Notes under the pieces: generated by a model
Seen by the model: only the letters and a program-made list of their open reading frames with translations
What the model was told of the DNA's origin: nothing
Database searches by the model: none
Shown here: piece after piece, positions 1-11,480 of the stretch
How positions within the stretch are numbered: the stretch's first letter is position 1
Layout of the letters: every line of letters starts with the position of its first letter
NCBI RefSeq assembly: GCF_963855985.1
Contig: NC_087093.1
Coordinates: 3,603,501-3,667,500 of the forward strand
DNA from: Ostrinia nubilalis
Lineage: Eukaryota; Arthropoda; Insecta; Lepidoptera; Crambidae
Length of the DNA: 64,000 bases
Direction: 5' to 3'
Program-made: the position numbers and the translations under genes

Positions 1-368
1 CCCGATTTAAATAAATTTTATATCATATTTTTTTTGGCTTTTGCACTAAGTACAGTCAACGAAAAAAGTTTCACAAGCTAATTATTATACTAAACTATGC
101 ATGTTTGACGCTATTTATGCAATCTGGGAGCAAAATTTTAACCCAAAACCAGCAGTAGTAAGAAACAAAAAACTTTTGTAGGAATTATTTTCATTTCATT
201 AGATTCATTTTTGTGTTTAATTCTACTGGCCTAATAAATATTTATTCGTTTATAAACATTTTTGTGCCTGACTGTACATTTGATTAAAAATTGCTTCAAA
301 TCGAATTTAACTGACCGGGGGCGTCGACCACGGGTGCGTCGAAAACTGGGGGACTCGGCCACGGACCC
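1..368 (-). mobile_element. TIR DNA transposon, copy 1, cut by window start
   Basis: Both ends match the element at 30967-31491 in reverse orientation. Bases 1-60 match the inner side of that copy's right end, and 260-368 match its left end. The right inverted terminal repeat ends in ccacggaccc at 368. The other terminal repeat lies outside the window. The element abuts an RTE fragment at 369, so it probably inserted into that RTE copy. No coding capacity is seen. Confidence 0.8.
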
Positions 369-512
369 GGAATGGAGGCCGCGTACCGAAAAACGCAACG
401 TGGGACGTCCACCTACAAGATGGACTGACGACATCGTAAAGGTAGCAGGGAAGCGCTGGATGCAGGCTGCTACCAATCGATCAACGTGGAAAGCATTAGA
501 AATGATGATGAT
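369..512 (+). mobile_element. RTE-type LINE 3' fragment
   Basis: It encodes EWRP..RTEKRNVGRPPTRWTDD, VAGKRWMQAATNRSTW and then a gatgatgat tail. This is the C-terminal end of the lepidopteran RTE-type endonuclease/reverse transcriptase. The transposon at 1-368 replaces everything upstream. It is non-functional. Confidence 0.75.
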
Positions 513-513
513 A

Positions 514-684
514 CCGTTACCGGTGCTTTTTGTATGGAGTCTGACAGTTTTGACGTTTGTTAAAAGAAAAGTAAAAAATCAAAAATCAAAATCAAAATCA
601 AAAATATTTATTCAGTTTAGACCACAAGTGGCACTTATGACGTGACGTGACGTGAAATGAGTAAGATGGTGCAACCCAGCCTAA
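514..684. mobile_element. 'gagttgcacca' MITE interrupted by a LINE tail
   Basis: Bases 514-571 (ggagtctgacagttttgacg region) and 656-684 (gtaagatggtgcaacccagc) are the two halves of the short MITE also present at 20218 and 22386. Bases 572-655 are a foreign insert: a (caaaat)n run followed by an atttattca..agaccacaagtggcactta block, the kind of 3' tail left by a LINE. The nesting order is therefore MITE first, LINE tail second. Confidence 0.6.
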
Positions 685-701
685 GGTCTGTAATTGCCAT
701 G

Positions 702-1345
702 GGGTGCGATGGTGAGGGACCTCCTCGTGGTGCACCCTGGGCAACGTCCGCGTGGTCTGTTTACGCGGGCGGCTAACTTCTCGCCTGCGCGGCAGGTCTC
801 GTCAACTTGGCGGGCCTGTCAGGCAACCCGTAACCCACAATTGAGTCGGCCGGGGGCAGTCGAGGCATTTGCTCGGGCCATGATGGAGGGGACATCTTTA
901 AAAACCCCCACAGGTGGGGGCTGGCGGGGCGTGTGCCCGGGCCCATTCTTTGGAGGGCCGCTCTCGGTACTTCTCTGATCAGCAGTGCTGACCGAGCAGC
1001 GGCATAGAGCAGATCGTAACACGCTACGGCGGACCGGGGGTCCTGTTGTACGAGGGCCGCGAGGAGAAAACCTCCATAAAATGCAACTGAAGAGGGGATT
1101 GGGGGTTCCCTCGAAGCCAGAGAGGCTCGCTCGTGAGCGAGCCTCTATCCTGAGGCGGAGCTGCGGACGAATGTCCAACCTGGACAATAACTCGCGGCTC
1201 CGTTTCTTTGGGCTCTGGTGGAAACCGTCGGGTTTTAGTGGGAGGCCCCGCTTTTAGTGGGTAGGCGGGGAGAGCCCCACGTAACCCACTGGCCGTCCCC
1301 ATAGACCAGTGGGTGTGCGCAAAGCATTTCTCGACGAAAAAAAAA
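702..1345 (+). mobile_element. GC-rich, poly(A)-tailed retroposon with 17-bp target duplication
   Basis: The sequence ggtctgtaattgccatg occurs directly before (685-701) and directly after (1346-1362) this block. The block ends in nine A residues (1337-1345). This is the signature of target-primed reverse transcription. It is far richer in G and C than its flanks. It is 644 bp long with no recognisable protein, so it is either a 5'-truncated LINE 3' UTR (R1 or jockey group would fit) or a SINE-like unit. A perfect 11-bp-arm palindrome lies at 1122-1145. The target lies immediately beside the MITE ending at 684. Confidence 0.8.
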
Positions 1346-1362
1346 GGTCTGTAATTGCCATG

Positions 1363-2274
1363 ACAATACGAGTAGATTGTTGTTGTCATAAGACAACGTA
1401 TTTTTTATCATTTTGGGTAATTTGAAATAAGAATGTAAAGAGCGCTAGCCTGTAGCTGTTTACGAAAATTATTATTTTATACAAAATAAGGAAATTATCT
1501 TCTCTTTTGATCACACACAATATATTGTCATGCCAAATCGGCTTAATTAATTAAACAATACATTAAATAGTTGCTGAAATTGCGTCTAAACTTTTCAATT
1601 CGTGTACCAATGTATTCCGACGTCCCTTCCAGATCCTTCGCTGTCCTTATAAATGATTCCAACAATTCTTGAAATTTGCTGCGACAAAATTTCCGGTAAT
1701 TAAGGGAATATTTCACGTTATAGCCGGAGGGATCGCGTAGACAAAACTCCTATTAATTCTTGGAATCTGTTCATCACTACATAGTATAAAAGTCGCTTTC
1801 CACTGTCTGTCCCTATGTATACTTAGATATTTAGAACTACGCAACTGATTTTGAAGCTGTTTTTTTAATAGATAGAGTGACTCAAGAGGTAGGTTTATAG
1901 GTATAAAACATGCATTATTATAGAAGAGAAAAGCCGGGAAATTCCATTGCAAGCGTGTGAAGCCGAGCCGGGCCGCTAGTAACAAATAAAGGAGATCCAT
2001 TCAAATAGTTTTGTACAATTAGATACGTGTAACCTTTTCATTCATTATTTATCTTTGACAATGTTTGTAAACATTTTCATAATAATGCTTTATTTATCTA
2101 AATGTCTACTAGTTTTATAAAAACATTTATCTCCTTTGAAATTAAAGAAAAATATCTTTAACTTGACAGAAGCTTAAATATCATTTTACGAACAGTCTGA
2201 TTGATCCAAGCCTACAATTCTACACAAACTAAGGAAAATACACATAAGCTGCTAAGGCTATATTGACGTACTGT
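1363..2274. other. No gene seen
   Basis: AT-rich sequence. A 95-codon open frame on the minus strand (1713-2000) has no recognisable motif and looks like chance. Confidence 0.5.
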
Positions 2275-2401
2275 GGGTCTAGACAAAGTGCAAATTATAA
2301 TCGCAAACCAGTCGCAAAGTGGTCGAAAAGCCCCTTTTTTGTATGGAATTTTGACGGATTCGATTTTCGATTCGATCAAAAAGTGCGTTTTGTCTAGGGG
2401 G
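2275..2401. mobile_element. Short MITE with ggtctagacaaa-type inverted ends
   Basis: The left end ggtctagacaaagtgc is the imperfect inverse of the right end gcgttttgtctaggggg. The unit is about 127 bp. Length and ends fit a non-autonomous DNA element. I could not define a target duplication. Confidence 0.55.
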
Positions 2402-2605
2402 CCTGTTCTTCGTACAGGCGACCCTTATTTTATGTGTAAGCAATAGGAAATTATTTTGGCACATACTCTATAAATGATATTGTATTTAACGTAAGTACCT
2501 AATACGATCGTGTTCGACCGTTCCAACGTAATTGACATTACATTAATAGCTTACCAATAAATAAGTAAGCTATTTACTCGTATTTACTTGTTACTGGTAA
2601 TAATC

Positions 2606-3145
2606 CATTCAGGGACTGGGTAGTCAATGCGAAAAAACGCTCAACGGTTGGAATGTGCAGGTGTCAAAATGTCCATACGGACCGGTTGTTAGTGTGGCAG
2701 AAAGTATGAACGTCAAAAAGTCCCAGTGCCAAAATGTACATTGTTACCATGGTTACAATGGTTTAGTGACAAATGGTACACATCACAAAATACAAGTACA
2801 ACAAAAGGTGTGATAGATAAAATGATCAACTGATATATTGTGCTCATGAATAAATTAATAAAATTAAATGTCAAAATGTTCAATGTTCTTGTAGTCTAGT
2901 CAATAAAGTTTTTTTGGACATTTTTACCTTGATGCATTTAAACACGTGTTCACGTTAGCTATTATACAATAAGACGCTTGTTCAAATAAACCCGAAGACA
3001 TTTTAACTTCAGATCATTTTAACCATTGCTCATTTCGACGTTCATACTTTTTGCCACACTAACAACCGGTCCGTATGGACATTTTGACACCTGCACATTC
3101 CAACCGTTGAGCGTTTTTTCGCATTGACTACCCAGTCCCTGAATG
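2606..3145. mobile_element. 540-bp TIR element with 8-bp target duplication
   Basis: The ends are cattcagggactgggtagtc and its exact inverse, and inverted similarity continues for roughly 95 bp. The direct repeat taataatc flanks both ends (2598-2605 and 3146-3153). An 8-bp duplication points to the hAT or another 8-bp superfamily. The interior is AT-rich and non-coding. Confidence 0.85.
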
Positions 3146-3295
3146 TAATAATCATTGTAATAAGAGTGACTGATTATTGGTGGACAAGAAGCTTACGTTA
3201 TATTAGATCTTATCATAAAAAACATAACCAACCTTCGGGCGCAGTCGGGTAATAACAAAAACATGAACACACGCGGATTCGATTTATTTTGACTA

Positions 3296-3923
3296 CTAGC
3301 GGCCGCCCGCGACTTCGTACGCGTGGATCCCGTTTTACCACCTTCATCTATCTTACGCGGTTTAGATTTTTTCATACAAATGTTTTTTCCCGCTAACTTC
3401 CGTTCCCGTGGGAATTTTGCAATATCCTGTTGTAACTAAGCTTTAAGTTTACTAAGGTACTTGCATGCCAAATTTCAAGCGTCTAACTTAAGCGGTTTAG
3501 GTTTTTCATACAAAAGGATTTTCCCGCTAATTTCGGTTCCCGTGGGAATTTCGGGAATTCCTTGTTGTATCTAAGCTTCAAGTTTATTAAGGTACCTACA
3601 TGCCAAATTTCAAGCGTCTAACTTAAGCGGTTTAGATTTTTCATACAAAAGGATTTTCCCGCTAATTCCCGTTCCCGTGGGAATTCTTAAGTATACTATA
3701 ACCTGCCCAGGAGTATGAAGAACAATCGTACTAAGTTTCGTTAAAATCCGTCTAGTAGATTTTGTTTCTATAAGGAACGACAGACAGACAGAGAGACAAA
3801 AATTTTACTGATTGCATTTTTGGCATCAGTATCGATCACTAATCACCCCCTGATAGTTATTTTGAAAATATGTATATTTCATGTATAGAATTGACTTCTC
3901 TACAGATTTATTATAAGTATAGA
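3296..3923 (-). mobile_element. Helitron-like element, family A (three internal units)
   Basis: Read on the minus strand it starts tctatacttataataaat and ends ggcggccgctag, with host A before and T after. There are no inverted terminal repeats and no target duplication. A GC-rich end precedes CTAG, and a short (gtct) run lies near the start. These features match a non-autonomous Helitron. It holds three copies of a unit of about 137 bp that begins near tttgtatgaaaaatct. Confidence 0.65.
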
Positions 3924-4386
3924 TGTAGTAAGTAGCAGTAGTCACTTCTCTGGCCACCCTGTATTATAACCAAATTCACGACATCAATAACATCCAAATG
4001 TTCGATTGTGAACTGAAAATTAACGTCGTTGTTGGTATATCTGTAAATCATCAAAACCTCTATATTTACAAACATAAATGTTATAATCAAACCGCAAACA
4101 AACTTACGCAACGTAAAGTACTGATTTCAACTACATCCACTTATACTACACATACTTAACAATATTGAAGTTAAACATTGCGAGTAGTGTTTGTCTTCAG
4201 AAATTGTAAAAGCGGTTACTTAGAGTTTTTGTAAATACAAATTTTCTATTGTAGGTTAGTTTCAGTTACGATAAATGACGTGTGACAGACCGTTACTTTA
4301 GGATTTCGCAAATCAATAACTTTAACTTAACTAGTTTAAAGTTCACTGGTAGGTGAACGACGACGACAGACTACTTTTCTTCGTAG
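3924..4386. other. No gene seen
   Basis: AT-rich sequence without recognisable coding or repeat structure. Confidence 0.5.
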
Positions 4387-4388
4387 TA

Positions 4389-4788
4389 CAGTCAGTGTCA
4401 AAAAGTTCGTGACACCCAAAGTAGCCAACAAGTTCGCAACACGTCTTTTTTACAGTTTAGCCATGTATTCATTAGGCGACATTTGTTGATAAACTGTTTA
4501 TGACTATAGTGAAACAAGTTTACCATAAACACAGGTTTCTGAAACTTGGCCGTCCACACTTGCTCTCCACTCATAGCGGGGAGCACGGAAACATGTATCA
4601 TAAACAATGTTTCATCACCTATGTTTATGGACTGTTTATAAACTGTTTACAGAGATGATGAAACATCATGAAACATTGTTTATGAACAGTGTTTATCAAC
4701 AAATGTTGCCTAATGAATACATGCGAACAAGGTAGTTTTATCAACTTATTGGTCACTTTGGGTGTCATTAACTATCTGACGCTGGCTG
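4389..4788. mobile_element. Tc1/mariner-like MITE, 400 bp
   Basis: The ends cagtcagtgtcaaaaagttc and the inverse of cagccagcgtcagatagtta face each other. TA occurs on both sides (4387-4388 and 4789-4790). Inverted similarity runs inward through tgacacccaaagt and catgtattcattaggc. TA target use and the cagt..gtcaaaaag start fit the Tc1/mariner superfamily. No transposase is present. Confidence 0.75.
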
Positions 4789-5147
4789 TACCAACGGAAG
4801 TTCTATTAAATTATAAAAGGCATGTATTTAAATGATCTTTTTAAATTAGCTAAAACGGCAAATAAAAAAATCTAAATGGTCATCTATTTTAATGATTGAT
4901 TTGATTGACTCTTTCTTTGAGACTTAAATAAATGAAATCGATCGATATTTTAACCTCTTTTGAACTACGCAAAAAAATTTTGAGATGTAAAAATTATATC
5001 TGATCGTTACTTGTTGGTCCTCAAAAATAAGAACACCAAATATTCAATATTGTGATACTTTTTTAAATAATTTCATTTGTATAAATTATTTTTTTGTCTA
5101 TATCAAAATAATCTTCAAAATAATTATGTTATGGTACTTATCTTATG

Positions 5148-5265
5148 TTATCTCGTAAAGGTCGCGGGAAGAGCCTGGATGCGGGCAGCGCAGGACCGTG
5201 CATTGTGGAAAACCTTGGAGGAGGCCTTTGTCCAGCAGTGGACGTCATTTGGCTGAAACGACGAC
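5148..5265 (+). mobile_element. RTE-type LINE 3' fragment
   Basis: It encodes KVAGRAWMRAAQDRALW, then EEAFVQQWTSFG and a stop, followed by aaacgacgac. This is the terminal 40 residues of the RTE reverse transcriptase. It is severely 5'-truncated. Confidence 0.8.
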
Positions 5266-5943
5266 TTATTTTTATTAAATTGTCGTCAGAGGATGAAAAC
5301 TATTTAAAGGCACTTGATGTTCAAAGATTTATTTTTTATTTAAAAAAGCATACTTAACACGTTCACGTTCACACTACGTTATCGGGTCGAATTGACCTTA
5401 GGTGCTGCATGCGTTGGTGCGGGATGGATATATTCGGTCTTTTCAGTAGTACGAAAGATAAATATTGTTTTGCAATTGTTTCGTCAAACACAGTAAATGG
5501 AAAAAAATACTTATCAGGTCCTGACGGCCCGATGTCGCACTAAAAGTAAATAAATATCGTTTAGTGCTTTTATCGGGTCTAATCGACCCGTTGACAGATG
5601 ACTCTATGGTCACTGATCACGGTCGAGATCGGTATCTAAGAGAAAATCAACCATGCGATTTGAAAAAAAATAAAGAGGTAAAAATTATGATGTCAGGTTC
5701 AGGGATGCCAGAAGTATAAAATTATTTTACATAGCGCCTCTAGTCCCAAACTAAGCAAAGCTTGTAATTTAAACAAACATGGCAATGTACCATTCTGCTT
5801 GCTTATTGGCCGCTAAGCCCTTGGCCAACTCAGTAAACGACCAATGACGGATGATTGTCACTCAACCACAAAGTATCGAGTAAATTAAAAGATACTTTTT
5901 AATTAAAAATATTAACCAATAATATTTTTAGTTAGATCAAATA
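5266..5943. other. No gene; small SINE-like remnant
   Basis: Only a remnant near 5735-5765 (ctagtcccaaactaagcaaa) is recognisable. It matches the 3' body of the tRNA-derived SINE at 47092-47359. Confidence 0.45.
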
Positions 5944-5945
5944 TA

Positions 5946-7048
5946 CAGTGTGAGTCACGTTAAAGTGTACATATGAAAATAAATGAAACTAGACCTATTT
6001 TTATCGACAAAAAAGAGGTCAAAAAAATTTTGAGATTTTTTTCAAATTTTTTATAGATTTTTTTTTCTTCCAATTACTTATTGTAAAGAAAACGTAATAA
6101 CTTTTAAACCAAGCGGTATATCCTGATAAAATAAAAACAGTAATAATGCTAAATAACAGGCGATACTAAAAAAATACACAAAATACACAAAAAAGGCCAA
6201 CAAATAATAAAAAATGATACTTTTTGAAAAAAATCTGCTTTTAAATTCGTGTTTTTTTGGTTATTTGATAAATTTCTCCAAAAAATGCCCCTATAACCGG
6301 TAACTTTTATTACTTTGTATTGTTCTCTATCGTATTACCTTCGCAAAACCAAAAATCGCATGTCTCTATCCCTATCACAACATTTGCTATGATCGTTTGA
6401 ACAAAGGCCTGCCACAACATTATTCTCCGCTACAGGTAGAGACAATTTTAATTTTAACTAAAATGCTTATTTTACTTCGAAATCTTTTGTTTTTATTTGA
6501 AATCTAACTTGTCTCTATCAAAATTACAAATCTAGAGCCATTTTCAGTTTCGTTGTTAACGAAGCGTTGAATGGCGCGCCCGGAGAGGCTTAGTTCAAAC
6601 GATCATAGCAAATGTTGTGATAGGGATAGAGACATGCGATTTTTGGTTTTACAAAGATAATACGATAGAGAATAATACAAAGTAATAAAAACTACCTATT
6701 ATACAGGCATTTTTTTGAGAAATTTGTCAAATAACCAAAAAAATACGATTTTTTAAGCAGATTATTTTCAAAAAATATCATTTTTTATTATTTGTTGGCA
6801 TTTTCTGGGTATTTTATGTATGTTTTTAGTATCGCCTGTTATTTATCATTATTACTGTTTTTATTTTATCAGGATATACCTCTTAGTTTAAAAGTTATTA
6901 CGTTTTCTTTACGAGAAGTAATTGGAAGAAATAAAATTCTATAAAAAATAAAAAATAAATCTCAAAATTTTTTGACCTCTTTTTTGTCGATAAAAATAGG
7001 TCTAGTTTCATATATTTTTATATGTACACTTTAACGTGACTCACACTG
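5946..7048. mobile_element. 1.1-kb fold-back element, TA-flanked
   Basis: The ends cagtgtgagtcacgttaaag and its inverse are flanked by TA (5944-5945 and 7049-7050). The arms stay alignable for about 460 bp (to about 6410 and from about 6595) with scattered mismatches and small gaps. The short centre holds no ORF. TA target and end sequence suggest a Tc1/mariner-type non-autonomous element whose arms have expanded. Confidence 0.8.
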
Positions 7049-7050
7049 TA

Positions 7051-7889
7051 TTTTAAAGTTAAGTTATACTTAGATCGAAATGTATTTATTAGGTGATCAA
7101 TATTAAAAGGCAAACTTGATATAAAAATCGTCAAATTAACAAAATTAAAGATCAATAACTAAAAAAGAGGATCAAATATTATTTTTGTTTACTAAATATT
7201 AAAAGAGTATGTTAAACATAAATATTATGTTACCTTAAATGAAGATCATTCATAATTTATCCGTAGATCAACTATATTAGTTGACCCAATAATTAATATA
7301 AAGATAAAATATAATAAAAAAACATCATTTATTTTTAAAAGTGCACATACAAAAAAGATCAATTAGTTTTTAGAGGATCAAATAATATTGTCCCATTATA
7401 AAATATTGAGATAAAAATCCATTTATATAAATGTCAATGAACACGAACAATATACTTTCAGAATATTCTGAAATATTCGATTTACGTTCATAGAGCAATT
7501 AACCGGTTTTTAACTTTTTATACCTATAAATATAAAACGTTAAATCTACTTGTACAAACGCAGACCTCAAGATAAATATGGAGCTAAAACCCATTGAGAA
7601 ATACAAAGAAATTACTTTCAGACAATATAAACCTACGTGGAACTTGAGATAGTCCGCCCAAGGGAAGAGTTGGGATATTGTCTGCGGACTCGACCAAATT
7701 AAAACCCAAGTATTTCTACTTCGTGAGTAAGAAGTTTAAAATCAACATCCTCGGGAGTATAAAATTTTAGACGACAAACAAAAGCGAGAATCTTATCCTT
7801 AATAATATGATAAGAAAAAGTGTCTCTGTCTGTCTGTTACCATTTCAACACGTAAGTCACAGATTTAGGTAAAATTGATACATAGTTTA
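7051..7889. other. No gene seen
   Basis: Very AT-rich; no convincing repeat or coding signal. Confidence 0.5.
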
Positions 7890-8024
7890 TCATCATCATC
7901 ATCATTTCAGCCACAGGACGTCCACTGCTGAACATAGGCCTCCCCCAATGATTTCCACGTCGCTCGGTTGGTAGCGGCCTGTATCCAGCGCCCTCCTGCT
8001 ATCTTTATGAGGTCGTCGTAGGTG
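7890..8024 (-). mobile_element. RTE-type LINE 3' fragment
   Basis: On the minus strand it reads DDLIKIAGGRWIQAATNRATW..LGEAYVQQWTS and then a stop and a (gat)n tail (cat repeats on the plus strand). It belongs to the 'gccataggacgtccactgctgaac' subgroup. Confidence 0.75.
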
Positions 8025-8391
8025 GATATCTCAGAGATAGTTCAAGACCCAGAGAGAAATTTAGGATTGCTTTTATTCCGATTCTTAAAAACACGTACTC
8101 GATAATGTATTTCTGAGTTGTATTGAAATTCACACGGGTGAAGCCGCAGGTAAAAGCAAGTTTTAATAAAGAGCTATAACTGGAGCTACGCCACTAGTTC
8201 GCCGCACGTTTCACTGAGGCTTTAATTATACATTGGTTTTAACAGCCACAATCCCGCAACATAATAATGACGAATGTGTCCATTGCGTTGTTAAGTGCGC
8301 GTAATTGGCTTTTCATTCAAATACAAATTTACCTACATTAACCGTTTTATTTCCCTCTGGACCAAATTAATGAGCCATCTATATATATAAA

Positions 8392-8649
8392 CTAGCTGAC
8401 CCTGCGAACTTTGTTCCGCCTTAATGGCACTAACACGACTTTCTTTTATATATATTATATAGAAGAAAGTCGTGTTAGTTACTCCACTTATAACTGAAGA
8501 ACGGCTGAACCGATTTAGCTGAAAATTGTCAGGGAGGTAGTTTAGAGCCAGGAGAAGGACATAGGATACTTTTTATCCCGTTCGAAATAAAAAAAAAGTC
8601 TGCTTATTTATTGCCATTAAGGCAGAACAAAGTTCGCCGGGTCAGCTAG
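8392..8649. mobile_element. Head-to-head pair of Helitron-like 3' ends (palindrome)
   Basis: It begins ctagctgaccctgcgaactt and ends with the near-exact inverse, so about 38 bp are inverted at the two ends. A second inverted repeat is nested just inside the left end (actaacacgactttctt, 8430-8480). Each end alone looks like a CTAG-type Helitron terminus (..gttcgccgggtcagctag). Having two of them facing out is unusual for that class. Confidence 0.6.
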
Positions 8650-9200
8650 TATCTACATAAAAGATTATCCTTAACATATCTACTATTAGCATTAATTTAG
8701 AACTAAATCCATTAATTCACAAAGTCATATACCTAATAAATCTAATAAAAGTAAGATCCTCATATTTCCGAAATGACTGGGTTAGTCACAGGAGTCGGTT
8801 TGCAAACACACCTAAAAACCTTGTAAGTCCGTGTATCAAGGTTCATAATTGTGCTATATTTTAGGTGCCTGGACAGTCGCGAAGTGGGGTTTGTGTAAGT
8901 TAAATCTTATACGACTGCTATAAGGTTTAATTTATACTTTTGGTCGCGTCTGTACTGAGTGACCATTCGGGTTAACGGCTGGGGCAAATAAAAAGTAATG
9001 CGGCCCCAAAGCCAGTTACAGGGGTAATGTCGCATAGCCCCGACAGCCCGGGGGCCACGCGAGGCCCATATCCTAGAAATCCTGCACATTTGTCAATTTG
9101 TCCAACGACTTTTATGTTTATAATGCCTGGACGAATATCTTTTTATTCGGCGACACGTGGAATTCTGTTCACAAATGTTTTGAAAGCAATTTATAGCTGA
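8650..9200. other. No gene seen
   Basis: A 60-codon open frame (8907-9089, minus) shows no motif. Nothing else is recognised. Confidence 0.5.
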
Positions 9201-9391
9201 CTAGCGGCCGCCCGCGACTTCGTACGCGTGGATCCCGTTTTACCCCCTTAGAGGTGGAGTTTCGTAAAATCCTTTCTTAGCGGATGCCTACGTCATAACA
9301 TCTACCTGCATGCCAAATTTCAGCCCGATCCATCTTGTAGTTTGGGCTGTGCGTTGATAGATCACTATGTCAGTCAGTCAGTCAGTCAGTC

Positions 9392-9423
<32 letters not shown>

Positions 9424-9435
9424 AGTTACCTTTGA
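9201..9435 (-). mobile_element. Helitron-like fragment with (CAGT)n array
   Basis: The ctagcggccgcccgcgactt end is shared with family A, but the body differs (ccccttagaggtggagtttc). It leads into about 14 units of cagt at 9371-9424. The 5' end of the element is not recognisable beyond the array. The same alternative body appears inside the copy at 25216-26135. Confidence 0.55.
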
Positions 9436-9904
9436 GTTATAGTATATATTTTGTAATTGGTCTTATTAAACTAGCTGCTATAATAACGATAGATTTTAAT
9501 TGAATGATTGAATTACTGTATCAAGAAAGCCATTTGGTACTTAGTTTCAAGTGTCAGTAGCTCATCGTTAGGGTAAGGTAAAAGCTTTTAAAAATAGCTC
9601 TTAAAACCGAGTCAGTTTTCTAATTTTATTCGAAAAGGCACATGGTTGTAATCCGGATATTATTTTTGACACGTACGCTTGAAATTGGTATCCGGGCACA
9701 GATATAACAGGCTATAATTATTTAATTGAAACTTGCCCCGATTGCTCGAAGCTTTCCGGAGAGCGAGCTTTGTGGAAGCTCCAAACGGCCAGTTATAATA
9801 CAAGTTAATTGTTTACTGTTTGGCCAAACCAAAGTGGGATATTGCTTCAAAGAATATACAATATACAACATTTTTGGTAAAACGTTCAATGTCTATATCT
9901 TCTA

Positions 9905-10260
9905 TCTATACTTATAATAAATCTGTAGAGAGGTCAATTCTGTACATGAAATATATTTTCAAAATATCTATCAGGGGGTGATTAGTGATCGATACTGATG
10001 CCAAAAATGCAATCAGTAAAATTTTTGTCTGTCTGTCTGTCTGTATATGTTCCTTATAGAAACAAAAACTACTCGACGAATTTTAACGAAACTTGGTACT
10101 ATTATTCTTCGTACTCCTGGGCAGGTTATAGTATACTTAGGAATTCCCACGGGAACGGGAATTCGGGAAAAAACATTTGTATGAAAAAATCTAAGCCGCG
10201 TAAGATAGATGAAGGGGGTAAAACGGGATCCACGCGTACGGAGTCGCGGGCGGCCGCTAG
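9905..10260 (+). mobile_element. Helitron-like element, family A (one internal unit)
   Basis: It starts tctatacttataataaatc and ends gcggccgctag with T following. This is the shortest member of the family here (356 bp) because it has only one internal unit. A gtct run at 10027-10043 is shared with the other copies. Confidence 0.65.
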
Positions 10261-11100
10261 TATTGAAATAAAATTAAACTGTAATTAACGTTTGGAAAAC
10301 TTAAAGTTGCAATTTGTATAAGTTACTACTATGGAAATTACTAGAAGGATTATTCTAGTAGACATTAACTGTTACTATGAAACGAGTTAATTTGGGCTTT
10401 TAATTAACTCAAACTCAATGAGTTTCCGCCGTTTCGTTTAGGAGTTTCTATGGCCACATTCCAGTCCCATCATCAGACCAGCTCTATGGTACCATATTGT
10501 ATTGTCACCTAATCTCTATTTATAATTGGTAAGTTTAATGATGATACAAGAATTTTATTAGAAGTGCGTGTAATTCAGATTCTAAGATTCCATTACATAG
10601 TTAGTTACATACACGACGACCTAATAAAAGCGTGTTAATAAGTACTATTCATATCAAGCATAATCTATACCTACATACGAAACGTTAATATTTGCAACGA
10701 GACACACAAACCAAATATATTCAACTAAACCAAACCGCGAGTTGTCTTTCCACCAACAAATTTCCATTTCAGTTGCACTCATTTGAATTGTATTCGCATG
10801 GATCCCCAGTAAACTTCCTTTAAGTTAATTATCGAATGCGATGCGGTAATTGAGAGAGTGGCGGCAACTCGATTTCGTAGCGAGCGAGCAAACATATACA
10901 TCACTAAAGTTGCTTGCTGGCAAACAAATGACTTGTTAGGCTCCACTGTAAGGATGACAAAACGTTTAAATCAATTTAAATTTCGAGGTTCTTTAGGCCT
11001 TTAGAAAAGTAATTATTTTTTAAATATTTCTTGTTGCGTCGTCTTTTAACTAAATGATGATCCATCCGACCGATTTCGGCCATGGCGACCACTCCGACTC
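10261..11100. other. No gene seen
   Basis: Mostly unique-looking AT-rich DNA. Nothing in it is recognised with confidence. Confidence 0.45.
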
Positions 11101-11415
11101 CTAGCTGTCTTGGCGGCGCTGGTGTGCCCGAAGATGGCTTACGTAGCCTATTTTCGCGGTAAAATCCCTCGCGCATTGAGGGCATCTGAGCACGCCGCCA
11201 ACATAGTTATAGTGAATGGCGGCAGATGGACGGGCCTTCAAGTCATCGCGCTTCGCGTCGAGTTCAGTCGTACGCTGCACCTCGAACTCGTGGACTTGCC
11301 TTTTCACAATCTCCCGCCATTCTGGACGCTGTGCTGCCAAACCTTCCCACTGAGAGGGCTCAATATTGCATCTTTTCATGTGCCGCTTCTGTACATCTTT
11401 GTACCTTACCTTTTA
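11101..11415 (-). pseudogene. LINE C-terminal fragment with C2H2 zinc finger
   Basis: The minus-strand frame reads RYKDVQKRHMKRC, then SQWEGLAAQRPEWREIVKRQ, and ends CPQCARDFTAKIGYVSHLRAH before a stop. That last segment has perfect C2H2 spacing (C-x2-C-x12-H-x3-H). Known LINE proteins in animals end in this way: RYKD.LK..MK.C, then ..W..LA..RP.WR..V, then one finger. The finger is thought to bind the element's nucleic acid. A stop immediately upstream of KVRYKD cuts it off, and no reverse transcriptase domain is present. It is therefore a 5'-truncated relic. A decayed RTE 3' end (gccaaatgacgtctac, to about 11480) follows on its right. Confidence 0.7.
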
Positions 11416-11480
11416 GCCAAATGACGTCTACTTGACAAAGGCTTGCGCTGCCCGCATTCAGTTTCCCCGTTCATCACCAG

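Noticed and set aside
694..1389. Overlapping ORFs of 90-122 codons on both strands
   Set aside because: They arise from the GC-rich retroposon, overlap each other on opposite strands and show no motif.
3296..3340. Polylinker-like run of NotI, BsiWI/MluI and BamHI sites (also at 9201, 10220, 18080, 25216), suggesting vector contamination
   Set aside because: The run occurs in at least five diverged copies in both orientations, always at the end of the same Helitron-like family, and is a natural terminus.
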